This document shows, piece after piece, positions 45,321 through 56,228 of a stretch of 64,000 nucleotides of DNA (position 1 is the first letter of the stretch; the number at the start of each line of letters is the position of its first letter). Made by a program: the position numbers and the translations under genes. Source of the stretch: Hevea brasiliensis (lineage: Eukaryota > Streptophyta > Magnoliopsida > Malpighiales > Euphorbiaceae); contig NC_079495.1 in the NCBI RefSeq assembly GCF_030052815.1, positions 35,149,987 through 35,213,986 on the forward strand, written 5' to 3'. The notes beneath the pieces were generated by a model that was not told the DNA's origin, did no database searches, and was given only the letters and a program-made list of their open reading frames with translations.

Positions 45321-46163
45321 ATCCAGGTAAACTTTGAAACTCATTGAGTTATTGCAAATAATAAACTGAAATGATAGTAATAACATGAAATATGTGATAG
45401 GTCCTTAAGGATATGCTGAGGAATTGTGTTATTGAGTTTGAGGAAAGTTGGGTTAGATACCTTCCACTGGCAGAATTCGCATACAATAATAACTTTTAAG
45501 CTAGTATACAAATGGCTCCCTGTGAAGCACTGTATGGGAGGAAGTGTAGAACACCTATATGTTGGACTAAATTGGGTGAAGATAAGCTTGTGGGATCGGA
45601 CCTGGTTAAACAGACTGAGGAGAAGGTTAAATTGATAAAAGCAAATTTGAAGGTTGCCTCAGACAGATAGAAATCTTATGCCAACTTTAAAAGAAAAGAT
45701 ATAGAGTATGCAGTTGGCGACAAAGTGTTCCTCAAAGTCTCACCATGGAAGAAGGTGTTGAGATTTGTAAGAAAGGGTAAGTTAAGCACTAGGTTCATTG
45801 GCGCATATGAAATCAGTGAACGTGTGGGTCCAGTGGCTTATAGGCTAGCTTTTACCACTAGAGCTAGACAAGATCCAAAATATGTTTCATGTATCTATGC
45901 TGAGAAGGTATAGATCAGACTCTTCACATGTCATCTACATGGAAGAAATAGAGATCCAACTAGATTTGACATATGAGAAGGAACCCATAAGGATTCTGGC
46001 TCGGGAAGTAAAAGAGTTGAGAAACAAGTGGATTCCACTGGTGAAAGTACTTTGGAGGCACCATAACACTGAGGAAGTAACTTGGGAAAGTGAAGAGACG
46101 ATGAGGCAACAGTTCCCTCAACTATTTGCATTAAGTAAATTTCAAGGACAAAATTTTTATTAA
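45321..46163 (+). pseudogene. pol: Integrase C-terminus and chromodomain of element P (unit 1)
   Basis: The sequence opens with atccag, the last codons of the first integrase exon (TSD atcca), then the intron. The second exon reads [51 protein letters not shown] and FHVSMLRRYRSDSSHV, and a complete chromodomain (PIRILAREVKELRNK, IPLVKVLWRHHNTEEVTWE), ending at the TAA at 46161-46163. TAG stops occur near 45500 and 45668. A one-base insertion near 45852 shifts the frame between 45725-45913 and 45882-46163. Confidence 0.82.
45327..45400 (+). other. Integrase intron of element P (74 nt, unit 1)
   Basis: The donor is CCAG/GTAAACTTTG and the acceptor is GTGATAG/GTCC. The length is 74 nt, AT-rich, with a TAATAACATG branch-like word about 20 nt before the acceptor. 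Excision joins VIQ to VLKDML in phase 0, exactly as in intronless C. Retention gives seven codons and then TGA. Confidence 0.75.
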
Positions 46164-46174
46164 AGGGGAAGAGC
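46162..46174 (+). other. Polypurine tract of element P (unit 1)
   Basis: The run AAAGGGGAAGAGC directly precedes the LTR start TGTAAC at 46175. The duplicate lies just before 49870. Confidence 0.75.
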
Positions 46175-47380
46175 TGTAACAACCTCACTTTAGCTAGTTC
46201 ATATATTCTACTGTTCTAGTGACCAATGTCTGTCTAGACAGCTAGAATGTCTAAAATTATATATAGACTCGAGTGAAGAGTCATAAATAATTAAAATGAT
46301 AGTAAGAAAAAGTTAGAAAAAATTTTAGAAATAAAATACAATAAAGTTAAATGAGCCGATTCTCCGGTGATGGATGACCTAACGGGAAGCGACTGTAAAG
46401 ACAATTGTCGACTCTATACCTGTAGGAAAACCCAGTGAATTAATTTTTGGGACTCTAGTGAAGAGTTATTGAGCTTTCGATGGCCCTAGAATGCCAAGAA
46501 AATGCTTAGAGATTTTTTTTTTTAAATCAGTACGGACAATTTTAGTACGCCAAGCAAAACGAAGGGCATTTTGGTCATTTCACCTTCAGAAATGATTTTT
46601 GACCAACTTGTCCATTTACGTAAGTGAATTATATGACATAAAATGTGAATAAATATTTATGAAAAATTAATTAAAAATGAGTAGAAAGAAAAGAAAAAGA
46701 AAAATGAAAGAAAATATAATAATTACATCATGCTTAAGTAAGCATGATGCAATTAAAATGTTTCTAACCAATCAAATTTCAACAAAGTCATTAAACACCA
46801 CTTAAAAGAGGATAAAATGAAGAAAACAATTAAAAACACATCTGCCTTCTTCTCCCATCAAACCAGCCGAACTCCTCCCATCACCCAAACCTCCATTAAA
46901 GCTTCACCCAAGCTCCATTCCTCACTCAATTACACCATAAAACCCTATCTTGTCTTCACTAAAATTCCTTCTCATGCCTTAAACCATCTCTAGGCAACAA
47001 TTATAAGAAGAAATTAAGGAGATTTACAAGCTCAAGTTAACTCCCAAAAGAGGTTAGTGTCCAATCTCTCATTTCTCTCTCTAAATTCATGCTTAGGAAC
47101 TTAATTTAAGTTATAAATTGAAAGAAATTTAAATGAAATTTGTGTGTATGAAAACCCTCAATTTCGGTAGCCTTGTTTAGGTTAGGGTTTTGATGGTTTT
47201 CTTCGAATTAAATTGGTATAGTTGTTGCCCTTGACATGGATTTCATGATTAGAACATGAATTGTAGGTGTAATGCAAGAATTGAAATTTGAGAATTTGGG
47301 GTTTTAAGTAAAATTAGGGTTTTGGTCATGTGATGGTTGATGAGCATTTTAAAGGTCAATTAATGACAATTTAGTAAGGT
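46175..47380 (+). repeat. 3' LTR of element P, first 1.2 kb (unit 1)
   Basis: It starts TGTAACAACCTCAC and parallels 49870-51077. It stops inside the LTR where the duplicated B LTR begins. It contains the 5S-like block, a candidate donor AAGAG/GTTAGTGTCC near 47053 and purine-rich leader sequence. No gene is present. Confidence 0.85.
46344..46389 (+). promoter_or_regulatory. 5S-like block, P 3' LTR unit 1
   Basis: The order AAGTTAAATGAG, GATGGATGACCT and GGGAAGC is recognisable. One change (GATGGA for GATGGG) distinguishes it from unit 2. Confidence 0.5.
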
Positions 47381-49016
47381 TTGATGAAGTGAATTATTCT
47401 AACCATTTGACCTAGTTCTCTTGATTTCTGGGTTTTGGTCAAAATACCAATTTTGTAGGTATGTGTCTTGTGGACATTTTTCCACTGCTTTCCTTACCTT
47501 TGAGTTCTTGTGGACCAAGTTATGGCCATTTTTCCAAAACTGGTCAAGTGAGTTTATGTCTAGCAGTTTCTGGACAACTTGATTCTAGGCAGTTTTGTGA
47601 CCCAACTTGGGCCAGCAATTTAGTTTGGTTTTTGGAATTTTTGGGTTCAGTAGTCTGCATGAAAATTATAGCCTTATATCTAAGCTTTCTAATGGTACCA
47701 AATTCAGGTCATTTGGACCAGTACAGACAACGTTATGACTAAATGAATATGTACTCTTCATTTGGTCATTTTCTGGGTTTTGTGCAGGGTCATCCAGATT
47801 TGTGCAGTGTTTAGGTCAAGTTTTGACAAAATTGGGCATGGTGTCTACATGAAAATTAGGCTATTTTGAATCTGATTTCACCTCCAATTGGCTTCATACC
47901 AATTGGAGTCACACAAAATTTCAGTTAGGGTTCAACAAACACACTGGACTCATTGAGTCCCAACCTACAGAAAAATGACACTCCCAAAGTTCAATCTCCT
48001 CCAACTTCCTTACTTCAATTTGCATGCATAACACTTCTATAAGCAATAATCTCAACTCAATAGGTCAATTTCAAGCATTTACATAAAGTCCTCAATCATG
48101 TACACAAACCCTAGTTTCAAGTTTCAAATTTGCACAAACACTACACATTCAAACTCCCAAGCATATCAACTTATCAAACATTCTCATGGAACCATTTTTC
48201 ATCACTTGAAAGCAACAAACCTCAAGGTTCCATGGCTGCCGAAAATTCAAGTGTCTCTTTCCCTTAAGTTTTATTTTTAATTTCATGAAATGTATACTTG
48301 ACTAAACATGCTTTTCATGTTTAATGAAAAGAAAGAGATGGATTAGTGTACTAACCTTACTTGAGCTTCCCAAACTTCAACTTTCTTGCTTTCAATAGCT
48401 TCCTTATGGAGTGGGCTAAATTTTTTATGAAGTAAGCAATGGGTTTTATGTGGGAAAAGCTTGGGAAATCGAGCTTTAAGCTTAACAACAATGGAGGAAA
48501 GAAGGAGCAAGTGTGCTGGCCATGGAGAGAGAGAGAAGAGGGAGTGGAATGGAGAAGAAGGGTTGGTGGGGTTTGTCTTATGTGTCTATTTATATATTCT
48601 ATTTTTTGTACTTTATATTTTTAAATTTCATAAGCTTTTTCTTTTCTTTTCTTCTTCTTTTCCTCTTCTTTTCTAATTCAATTCATAAGGTTTTTAACTT
48701 ATACTAATTATTTTAATTCTCTCAAATTTTAAATTTTTGACATTTAGGTCAAAATTCACCTCTGGGGGTGAAATGACCAAAATGCCCTTCATGGTGCACA
48801 TCGGGTTATTTTTATTATTTTTGTACTAATTAATAAATTCTCTAAATTTTATTTTATTTTCTCTAAATTGTTCCTATATTTTTTTTAACATTTATTCCAT
48901 TAATTTATGCCTCCTCACTATAGTTTAAGTATAGCTCCAGACATTCTGACTGTCCGAACAGACATTAGTCATCGAAACAGTAGAATGTACGGACTACTTA
49001 CAGTGAGGGAGTTATA
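47381..49016 (-). repeat. Duplicate of the B 5' LTR start (unit 2)
   Basis: This repeats 43685-45320, including the degenerate modules, CCAATTGG pair (near 47883), TATA box (48587-48596, complement) and gttata end. The short frames with GE-rich or Phe-rich text here are the same non-coding LTR text seen at 8633-8901 and 44760-44981. Confidence 0.85.
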
Positions 49017-49858
49017 ATCCAGGTAAACTTTGAAACTCATTGAGTTATTGCAAATAATAAATTGAAATGATAGCAATAACATGAAATATGTGATAGGTCC
49101 TTGAGGATATGCTGAGGAGTTATGTTATTGAGTTTGAGAAAATTTGGGATAGATACCTTCCACTAGCAGAATTTGCATATAATAATAGCTATTAAGCTAG
49201 TATATAAATAGCTCCCTATGAAGCACTGTATGGGAGGAAGTGTAGAACACCAGTATGTTAGATTAAATTGGGCGAAGATAAGCTTGTGGGATCGGATCTG
49301 GTGAAACAGACTGAGGAGAAGGTTAAATTGATAAAAGCAAATTTGAAGGTTGCCTCAGACAGATAGAAATCTTATGCCAACTTGAAGAGAAAAGATATAG
49401 AGTATGCAGTTGGCGACAAAGTGTTCCTCAAAGTCTCACCATGGAAGAAGGTGTTGAGATTTGGAAGAAAGAGTAAGTTAAGCCCTAGGTTTATTGGCCT
49501 ATATGAAATCAGTGAACGTGTGGGTCCAGTGGCCTATAGGCTAGCTTTACCACTAGAGTTGGACAAGATCCAAAATGTGTTTCATGTATCTATGTTGAGA
49601 AGGTACAGATCAGACCCTTCACATGTCATCCCCATGGAAGAAATAGAGATTCAACCGGATTTGACATATGAAAGGGAACCCATAAGGATTCTGGCTCGGG
49701 AAGTAAAAGAGTTGAGAAACAAGTGGATTCCACTAGCGAAAGTACTTTGGAGGCACCATAATACTGAGGAAGTAACTTGGGAAAGTGAAAAGACGATGAG
49801 GCAATAGTTCCCCCAATTGTTTGCATTAGGTAAATTTCGAGGACAAAATTTTTATTAA
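49017..49858 (+). pseudogene. pol: Integrase C-terminus and chromodomain of element P (unit 2)
   Basis: This is the duplicate of 45321-46163, with the intron at 49023-49096. The frame 49382-49807 is continuous here (no insertion at the ALPLELDKIQNVFHV segment) and holds the complete chromodomain. TAG stops occur near 49195, 49259 and 49364, and a TAG replaces Gln at 49805. Several stops differ from unit 1, so the copies decayed separately after duplication. Confidence 0.82.
49023..49096 (+). other. Integrase intron of element P (74 nt, unit 2)
   Basis: Length and splice sites are the same as in unit 1: CCAG/GTAAACTTTG and GTGATAG/GTCC. Confidence 0.75.
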
Positions 49859-50038
49859 AGGGGAAGAGCTATAACACCCTCACTTTAGCTAGTTCGTATA
49901 TTCTACTGTTCTGGTAACCAATGTCTATCTAGACAGCTAGAATATCTGGAATTATATATAGACTAGAGTGAAGAGTCATAAATAATTCAAATAATGGTAA
50001 GAAAAAGTTAGGAAAAATTTTAGAAATAAAATACAACA

Positions 50039-50084
50039 AAGTTAAATGAGCCAATGCCCCGGCGATGGGTGACCTAATGGGAAG
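50039..50084 (+). promoter_or_regulatory. 5S-like block, P 3' LTR unit 2
   Basis: AAGTTAA at 50039-50045 is followed by GATGGGTGACCTAATGGGAAG at 50064-50084, which matches plant 5S rRNA box C (GATGGGTGACCT.. TGGGAAG) in 19 of 21 positions by eye. A T5 run follows near 50139. Confidence 0.6.
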
Positions 50085-51800
50085 CGACTGTAAAGACAGT
50101 TGTCGACCCTATACCCGTAGGAAAACCCAGTGAATTAATTTTTGGGACTCTAGTGAAGAGTTATTGAGCTTTCAATGGCCTTAGAATGCCAAGAAAATGC
50201 TCAGAGAATTTTTTTTTTTTTAAATCTGTTTAGATAATTTTAGTCCGTCAAGCAAAATGAAGGGCATTTTAGTCATTTCACCTTCAGAGATGATTTTTGA
50301 CCAACTTGTCCATTTACGTAAGTGAATTATATGACATAAAATGTGAACAAATATTTATGAAAAATTAATTAAAAATGAGTAGAAAGAAAAGAAAAAGAAA
50401 AATGAAAGAAAACATAATAATTACATCATGCTTAAGTAAGCATGATGCAATTGAAATGTTTCTAACTAATCAAATTTCAAAAAAGTCATTAAACACCATT
50501 TAAAAGAGGATAAAATGAAGAAAACAATTAAAAACACATCTGCCATCTTCCCCCATCAAACCAGCTGAACTCTTCCCATGACCCAAACCTCCATTAAAGC
50601 TTCACCCAAGCTCCATTCCTCACTCAATTACGCCATAAAACCCTATCTTGTCTTCACTAAAATTCCTTCTCATACCTTAAATCATCTCTAGGCAGCAATT
50701 ATAAGAAGAAATTAAGGAGATTTACAAGCTCAAGTTAACTCCCAAAAGAGGTTAGTGTCCAATCTCTCATTTCTCTCTCTAAATTCATGCTTAGGGACTT
50801 AATTTAAGTTAGAAATTGAAAGAAATTTGAATGAAATTTGTGTGTATGAAAACCCTCAATTTTGGCATCCTTGTTTAGGTTAGGGTTTTGATGGTTTTCT
50901 TTGAATTAAATTGGTATAGTAGCTGCCCTTGACATTGATTTCATGATTAGAACATGAATTGTAGGTGTAATGCAAGAATTGAAATTTGAGAATTTGGGTT
51001 TTGAGTAAAATTAGGGTTTTGGTCATGTGATGGTTGATGAGTATTTTAAAGGTCAATTAGTAACAATTTAATAAGGTTTGACCATAAAATGAGGCAATTT
51101 GTGGCATTGGATTATGAGTTGGGTAGCCTGCCCTTTGTGATCAATTTTGGACCACTGGAGTCTAGTGTGGTTGGAGAGGCTTAACTGAACTTGTGTAGCT
51201 CCATTTGGTGCAAGGACAATTGGAGATGAAACTAGACACATAATACAACATTTTTTATGAAGAAACCATGACCAGAAAACTAGCTTAGGTTGACCTAAAA
51301 ATTGACCTAATCCGGGTAACACACATACTGCCCTAGAAAAGTGACCAAATGAATAGTATTTGTTCAAATGGTCATAACTTAGTGTAGAAATGTTCAATTG
51401 ACCTGAAATTTATACGAATGGAAAGCTTAGACAATTTAGAATAACTTTCATGAAGAACACAAATTTAAATTCTGACCATAACCCATCTGAATCGCTAACC
51501 AAAATCAAGGTACCAAAACTGCAAGAACCATTTCTAACCAGAAATTCTGGGTTGATATCAATCCGGCTAGTCTTAAAGAAATTAGCATAACTTGAGCTAG
51601 AAAACTCCAAATGGAGTGATTCAAAAAGGAAATTAAATAAGAGACAATAAGGAATAACTTTGATGAATAGAGTTTGGTCAAATTTGTACTATAGCAATGA
51701 CCAATGGAACAGTAAACATAAGGCATGAAATCTGAAATTTGAAATAACATTAAATTTTGTAATATGCCCTAGTATGCCTAGTATGATTGGTTTGGATAGA

Positions 51801-51904
51801 TTGGCATGCCAATAGGGTTTCGATAGCAGTACTGCATATGGCATTATGCCATTATGTGACTTATAGCTTATGTGGCCATTTCATGATACTATGGCTTTTA
51901 GCCA
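51801..51904 (+). other. Hairpin cluster in P 3' LTR
   Basis: The palindrome TTGGCATGCCAA (51801-51812), ATGGC/GCCAT (51838-51852) and TGGCT/AGCCA (51892-51904) are perfect stems. They lie inside the putative leader intron, upstream of its acceptor. Confidence 0.55.
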
Positions 51905-52883
51905 CTCCGACACTATTGTGATACTTGGCCTTGTGCCCGATTATTGTTATGGCTTATCAGTTGTTCTGTTACTCACCGGGAGGCACTTTATGACCAATGG
52001 TGTGATGGCCCGAGGTACTTGATAAGTTTACCCATTTATCCAGTTCGGTCAGCTGCATAGGGCACTTGGGCAATTATATTAAGTCTTAATAAATTATAAT
52101 TAATTAATGTACTAAATTGATAAAATTGTTAAAAATAACCAAAAACTTTAGTCTGCATGAAATATTAACAATAAATTGCATAAACTTTTATTTTATTTTA
52201 TTTTAGTTTATTTTTATTTTATATTGGAACCACTAAGCAGTATTGCTTAGCGCATTGCTTTGTGCTACGCGTAGGTTCTGGAGATAAAGATAAGGAGCCC
52301 AACAGACCACAGACTAGGTGATTAGTCAGATCTGCAAGGAGTCCAAAGTCATCTACCCTATAGTGCATTCATGGTAGGACATTAGGTTTCTTTTGTATTT
52401 TGATATTTTGTATTTTATAGTAGACATGGATTTTGTCATGTACATTGTAAAGTTATCAAATTTGAAGTTTGTGTAAATGTTTGTATATTTTGTAAGTAAA
52501 TAAAATTTGAGTATTTCTTCATGAATTTGAGATTATTATGATATGAATGAAATTATGGAAATTGTTTGAAAATTTGTTTTGGGTTGATGTTAGGAGTTGT
52601 TGGTTTGAAAATTTATTGGGAGTGTTTGTAGCAGGTTTTGAAGAACTATTTTTCTAAATTACAACCGGCACTCTGCTGGATTTTTTGTAAAATTTTTGGT
52701 AATTCAAATTTATCAAAATTTAAAATAAAGCATATAAATGATGTGAATTTCACATAAAAGGCTATTTAAACCTATAAAATGAATATTTAGAAAATAAAAT
52801 AAGATAAGATAAGATAAGGTGCTCCGGCGCTCTGTGTGACATGCCTTGCTCGGCTACATTGTAAACGGGTGAGGGGTGTCACA

Positions 52884-52914
52884 GCTACACTGTAGACGGG
52901 TAAGGGGCGTTACA
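52884..52914 (+). repeat. End of the 5' LTR of element Q
   Basis: The stub reads gctacactgtagacggg ... gcgttaca, a second LTR terminus right after that of P, followed by the primer site. The remainder of this LTR should lie upstream of P, outside the window. Confidence 0.7.
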
Positions 52915-52919
52915 TTTAG

Positions 52920-52931
52920 TGGTATCAGAGC
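52920..52931 (+). other. Primer-binding site of element Q
   Basis: The site reads TGGTATCAGAGC, complementary to initiator tRNA-Met, five bases after the LTR end. Confidence 0.92.
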
Positions 52932-53042
52932 ATGGTTTAGGCATTTCTGGACCTAGATAGAGTGCATACCATGCATTGCATTTATAAGAGTTGAGGTGAC
53001 ACTAATGTAGATCTGTTTGTCTTTGGTTATTTTGGTTAGGAT

Positions 53043-54128
53043 ATGGATCCGGCTTTACGGAGAGCCGTTGAGGAAGAGGTGGAGATTCATGCTCCAACCA
53101 TGGCTGAAGCTGGAAGTAGGGGAGAACTTACTGTACCAGTACAAGAGATACCTGCACAGCCTCAGTAGTCCCTATTCCAACAAATGACAGAATTTTTCAG
53201 GTAGATGACTGGGGCTATTCCATAATCTCAGCAGTTACCATAGAAGTCCCATTTGGAGAAACTCAGAAAGTATGGGGCTGTGGATTTTCTAGGTAAGAAA
53301 GAAGATGACCCAGTAACAACTGAGCATTGGTTGGAAAGAACAGAAAGGGTTCTTAGGCAACTCCACTACAGCCCAGAGCAGAATTTAGAGGGTGTTGTAT
53401 CCTTACTTTATGAGGATGCCTATCAATGGTGGGACACAATATCCAGGGAGGTGCAACAAATTTAGATAACTTAGGATTTCTTCCTTGCGGAGTTTAGGAA
53501 GAAATACATCGATAATGTGTATCTGGAGGAAAGAACAAGGGAATTTATTAGCTTAAGGCAGAGGCAGCTGTCAGTGGTAGAATATGAGTGAGAATTTGTC
53601 AGATTTAGTAAATATGAAAGAGAAATAGTCCCCACTAAAGCTGAGAGATGCAGAAGATTTAAAGAAGGGCTAAATGACAATATTAAGCTACACATCATGG
53701 CCTTAAGGATTACAGATTTTGCCCAGTTGGTTGAAGCTACATTGAAAGTTGAGAGGGTCAAAATAAATGAACAAAACAGAAGGGATAGGCTGCAAAAGAG
53801 GGGTTAGGGTCAAGCTAGCTCCTCCTCTACACCTAGTAAGAAATTCAAAGGCTCCCAGACTCAGGGCCAAAGTCAGACACAGAGTCAAGGCCAATCATAG
53901 AGGCCCAAATCTCAATTTACACCTAGGAGAGGCTAGTTCACACCATCAGTGGGCAGCTCTCCAAGGACGGTGTTTAGAAGACCAGCCCCAATAGCCTCTT
54001 CAGTGTGTCCATACTGTCATAAGTGGGACAGACGCGAGTGTTGGCGACTGACTGGGGGATGTTTTCAATGTGGGTCTACTGAGCACCAGATAAGAGATTG
54101 CCCACGAAGCAATGTTATAGCTACTCTA
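53043..54128 (+). pseudogene. gag: gag of element Q
   Basis: ATG at 53043 gives MDPALRRAVEEEVEIHAP, the same start as A gag and the first ATG of that frame after the leader. Capsid follows (SHLEKLRKYGAVDFLGKKED, WLERTERVLRQL, DAYQWWDTISREVQ, EFISLRQRQLSVVEYE, RFKEGLNDNIKL), then a Ser/Gln-rich linker and the knuckle CFQCGSTEHQIRDC (near 54060-54105), preceded by CPYCHKWDRREC. In-frame stops near 53167, 53203, 53224, 53464, 53589, 53804 and 53935 are mostly TAG at Gln or Trp positions. Length and order are those of a complete Tekay gag. Confidence 0.82.
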
Positions 54129-54640
54129 ACACCATCAGACAGACCTGCCCCTACAGCTCAAAGGGGTAGAAGATCGAGTAAATCTGAGGTAGTTGGTACT
54201 TCACAGAGGCCTGCATCAAAGTCAGTTGAGAGGCCAGAGGCAAATGCACTGGCCAAGGCTTATGCTATGAGAGCACAAGAGAAGTAGGATGCTCCGAATA
54301 TTATCAGGGGTACGTTTCTACTTTATGATATGCTTGTGCATGCATTGGTGGATCCAGGATCTACTCATTCATACATTTGCATTAAGTTACCCATAGAAAG
54401 GGGAATTCAAGTAGAGGAGAGTGATCAAGACATCCTAGTCACTAACCCATTAGGCCACAGTGTAGTGGTAAATAAAGTGTACAGAGGTTGCCCATTAAGG
54501 ATCAGGAGTGTGAGTACTCGGCAGACCTAATTGAATTACCCTTCAACGAGTTTGATGTCATTCTTGGAATGGATTGGTTATCACATCATTAGGCAATAGT
54601 GGATTGCAGATTGAAGAGGATTACACTAAAAACTCCTAAA
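54129..54640 (+). pseudogene. pol: Protease region of element Q
   Basis: The linker contains RPAPTAQRGRRSSKSEVV. The protease starts with VHALVDPGSTHSYICIKL (active-site triplet D-P-G), continues through TNPLGHSVVVNKVYRGCPL and, after a frameshift near 54507, with DLIELPFNEFDVILGMDWLS. A TAG follows at about 54590. A second frameshift near 54668 puts the RT in another frame. Confidence 0.8.
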
Positions 54641-55760
54641 AATGATGAGATTACTATTGTGGGGGAAAAGGACAGATTTTCTATCTAATGTCATCTCAGC
54701 CAATGTTACAAGGACACTGATCAAGAAGGGTTGTGAAGCTTATCTAGCGCATATTGTTGATACTAGAACAGCTGGATCTAATCTCCATGACATTCCCACT
54801 GTATGTGACTTCACTGATGTCTTCCCTGAGGAATTGCCTGGTTTGCCACCAGAAAGGGAAGTAGAATTTGCTATTGAGGTAATGACGAGTACAACGCCAA
54901 TTTTGATTGCTCCTTATAAGATGGCACCCACTGAATTGAAGGAGTTGAAAATCCAATTGCAGGAGTTACTGGATAAGTGGTTTATATGCCCCAGTGTGTC
55001 ACCATGGGGAGCTTCGATGCTATTTGTGAAAAAGAAGGATGGGACATTGAGACTATGTATAGATTATCGGCAGTTAAATAAAGTAAAAGTGAAGAATTAG
55101 TACCCATTGCCCAGAATTAATGATCTGTTCGATCAATTGAAGGGAGCAGGTGTATTTTCTAAGATTGATCTCAGATCAGGGTATCATCAGCTGAGGGTAA
55201 AGTATGCAGATGTGCCTAAGACTGCATTCAGGATCCGGTATGGGCATTATGAATTTCTGGTGATGCCATTTGGGTTGACAAATGCACTAGCAGCTTTCAT
55301 GGACCTTATGAATTGTATCTTCCATCCCTACTTAGATCGGTTTGTAGTGGTCTTTATTGATGAAATTCTAGTGTATTCCAAGAATAGAGAAGAACATGAT
55401 GAGCATTTGAGGATTTTTCTACAGACCCTGAGAGAGAAGAAACTGTATGCTAAACTATCCAAGTGTGAATTCTGGTTGAATGAGATTGCTTTCCTTGGAC
55501 ACTTAGTGTTAGCTGATGGGATTAGAGTGGATCCCAATAAGATTGAAGCAGTAATGGAATGGAAGCCTCCTAGAAATGCAACTGCAATCAGAAGTTTATT
55601 GGGGCTAGCTAGATATTACAGAAGGTTTGTGAAAAGGTTTTCTCTGATAGCTGCTCCACTAACGAAGTTGCTGCATAAGAATGTAAAATTTGACTGGAAT
55701 GACAAGTGTCAAGCCAATTTTGAGAAGTTGAAAGCTATTTTGACAAGGCACCAGTGTTGA
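54641..55760 (+). pseudogene. pol: Reverse transcriptase of element Q
   Basis: The motifs in order are [79 protein letters not shown] and [14 protein letters not shown]. The catalytic FIDD has become FIDE (55353-55364), which removes the second metal-binding Asp. A TAG near 55098 splits it into 54642-55100 and 55107-55760. A one-base deletion near 55749 (TRHQC) ends the frame before RNase H. Confidence 0.85.
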
Positions 55761-56228
55761 CACAACCAGCATCTGGGAAGGACTTTGTGCTCTATAGTGA
55801 AGCTTCTCACAATGGGCTAGGGTGTGTTCTGATGCAAAAAGGGAAAGTGGTCTCCTATGCTTCTAAACAACTAAGGCCACATGAAAAGAACTACCCTACT
55901 CATGATCTGGAGTTAGTAGCAATTATCTTCGCATTGAAGATATGGAGGCACTACTTGTATGGTAAAAAAGTGCTACATATACACAGACCACAAAAGTCTA
56001 AAATACTTACCAACCCAGAAGGAGCTGAACCTTAGACAGAGGCGATGGATTGAGTTCCTGAAGGATTATGACTGTGTGATAGATTATCATCCTGGAAAGG
56101 CAAATGTGGTTGCTGATGCTCTAAGTAGGAAGTCTATTACAGCTTTAAGATCCTTGAATGCCTACTTATCTTTAGCTCAGGATGGAGCTATTTTGGTTGA
56201 GTTGCAAGTAAAGCCAAACCTGCTATAG
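55754..56228 (+). pseudogene. pol: RNase H of element Q
   Basis: The segment [19 protein letters not shown] carries Glu where the first catalytic Asp (SDAS) should be. It continues with [21 protein letters not shown]; an extra base near 55966 shifts the frame. The next frame reads [52 protein letters not shown]. Both polymerase and RNase H sites are altered, so Q cannot be autonomous. Confidence 0.82.

Larger units (their letters stand above)
43685..51077. repeat. Tandem duplication (2 x 3.7 kb) across the B/P junction
   Basis: Unit 1 (about 43685-47380) and unit 2 (47381-51077) each hold the last 1.64 kb of B's LTR (minus), the P integrase end (plus) and the first 1.2 kb of P's 3' LTR (plus). 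Matching points sit at a constant 3695-3696 offset (LTR edges 45320/49016 and 46175/49870). The unit boundary at 47380 joins P LTR to B LTR at a shared TTTGA. The copies differ by roughly 5 percent by eye, so the duplication is not recent. Confidence 0.8.
1..52883 (+). mobile_element. Element P: Tekay-type Ty3/gypsy retrotransposon, interrupted
   Basis: This plus-strand element is reconstructed from pieces: 5' LTR end (1-110), gag and pol (406-588, 2691-5772), integrase end (45321-46163) and 3' LTR (46175-47380 and, in a tandem duplicate, 49870-52883). Element B fills 5773-45320, and copia-type LTR sequence splits gag. The pieces join logically: the last codons before 5773 are the integrase SERVI segment, and the sequence at 45321 begins with the next codon and then the conserved integrase intron. 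The RT/RNase H region has lost 444 bp. The primer site is missing. The element is dead. Confidence 0.8.
49870..52883 (+). repeat. 3' LTR of element P, complete (unit 2 and beyond)
   Basis: This 3014-bp LTR starts TATAACACCC (TG decayed to TA) and ends GGTGTCACA. Its end matches 1-110. It contains a 5S-like block, a candidate donor AAGAG/GTTAGTG (near 50749) and acceptor GCGTAG/GTTCTGG (near 52272), a hairpin cluster and an AAGATAAGATAAGATAAG run at 52799. The minus-strand frames 51068-51750 cover the degenerate modules and resemble no protein. Confidence 0.88.
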
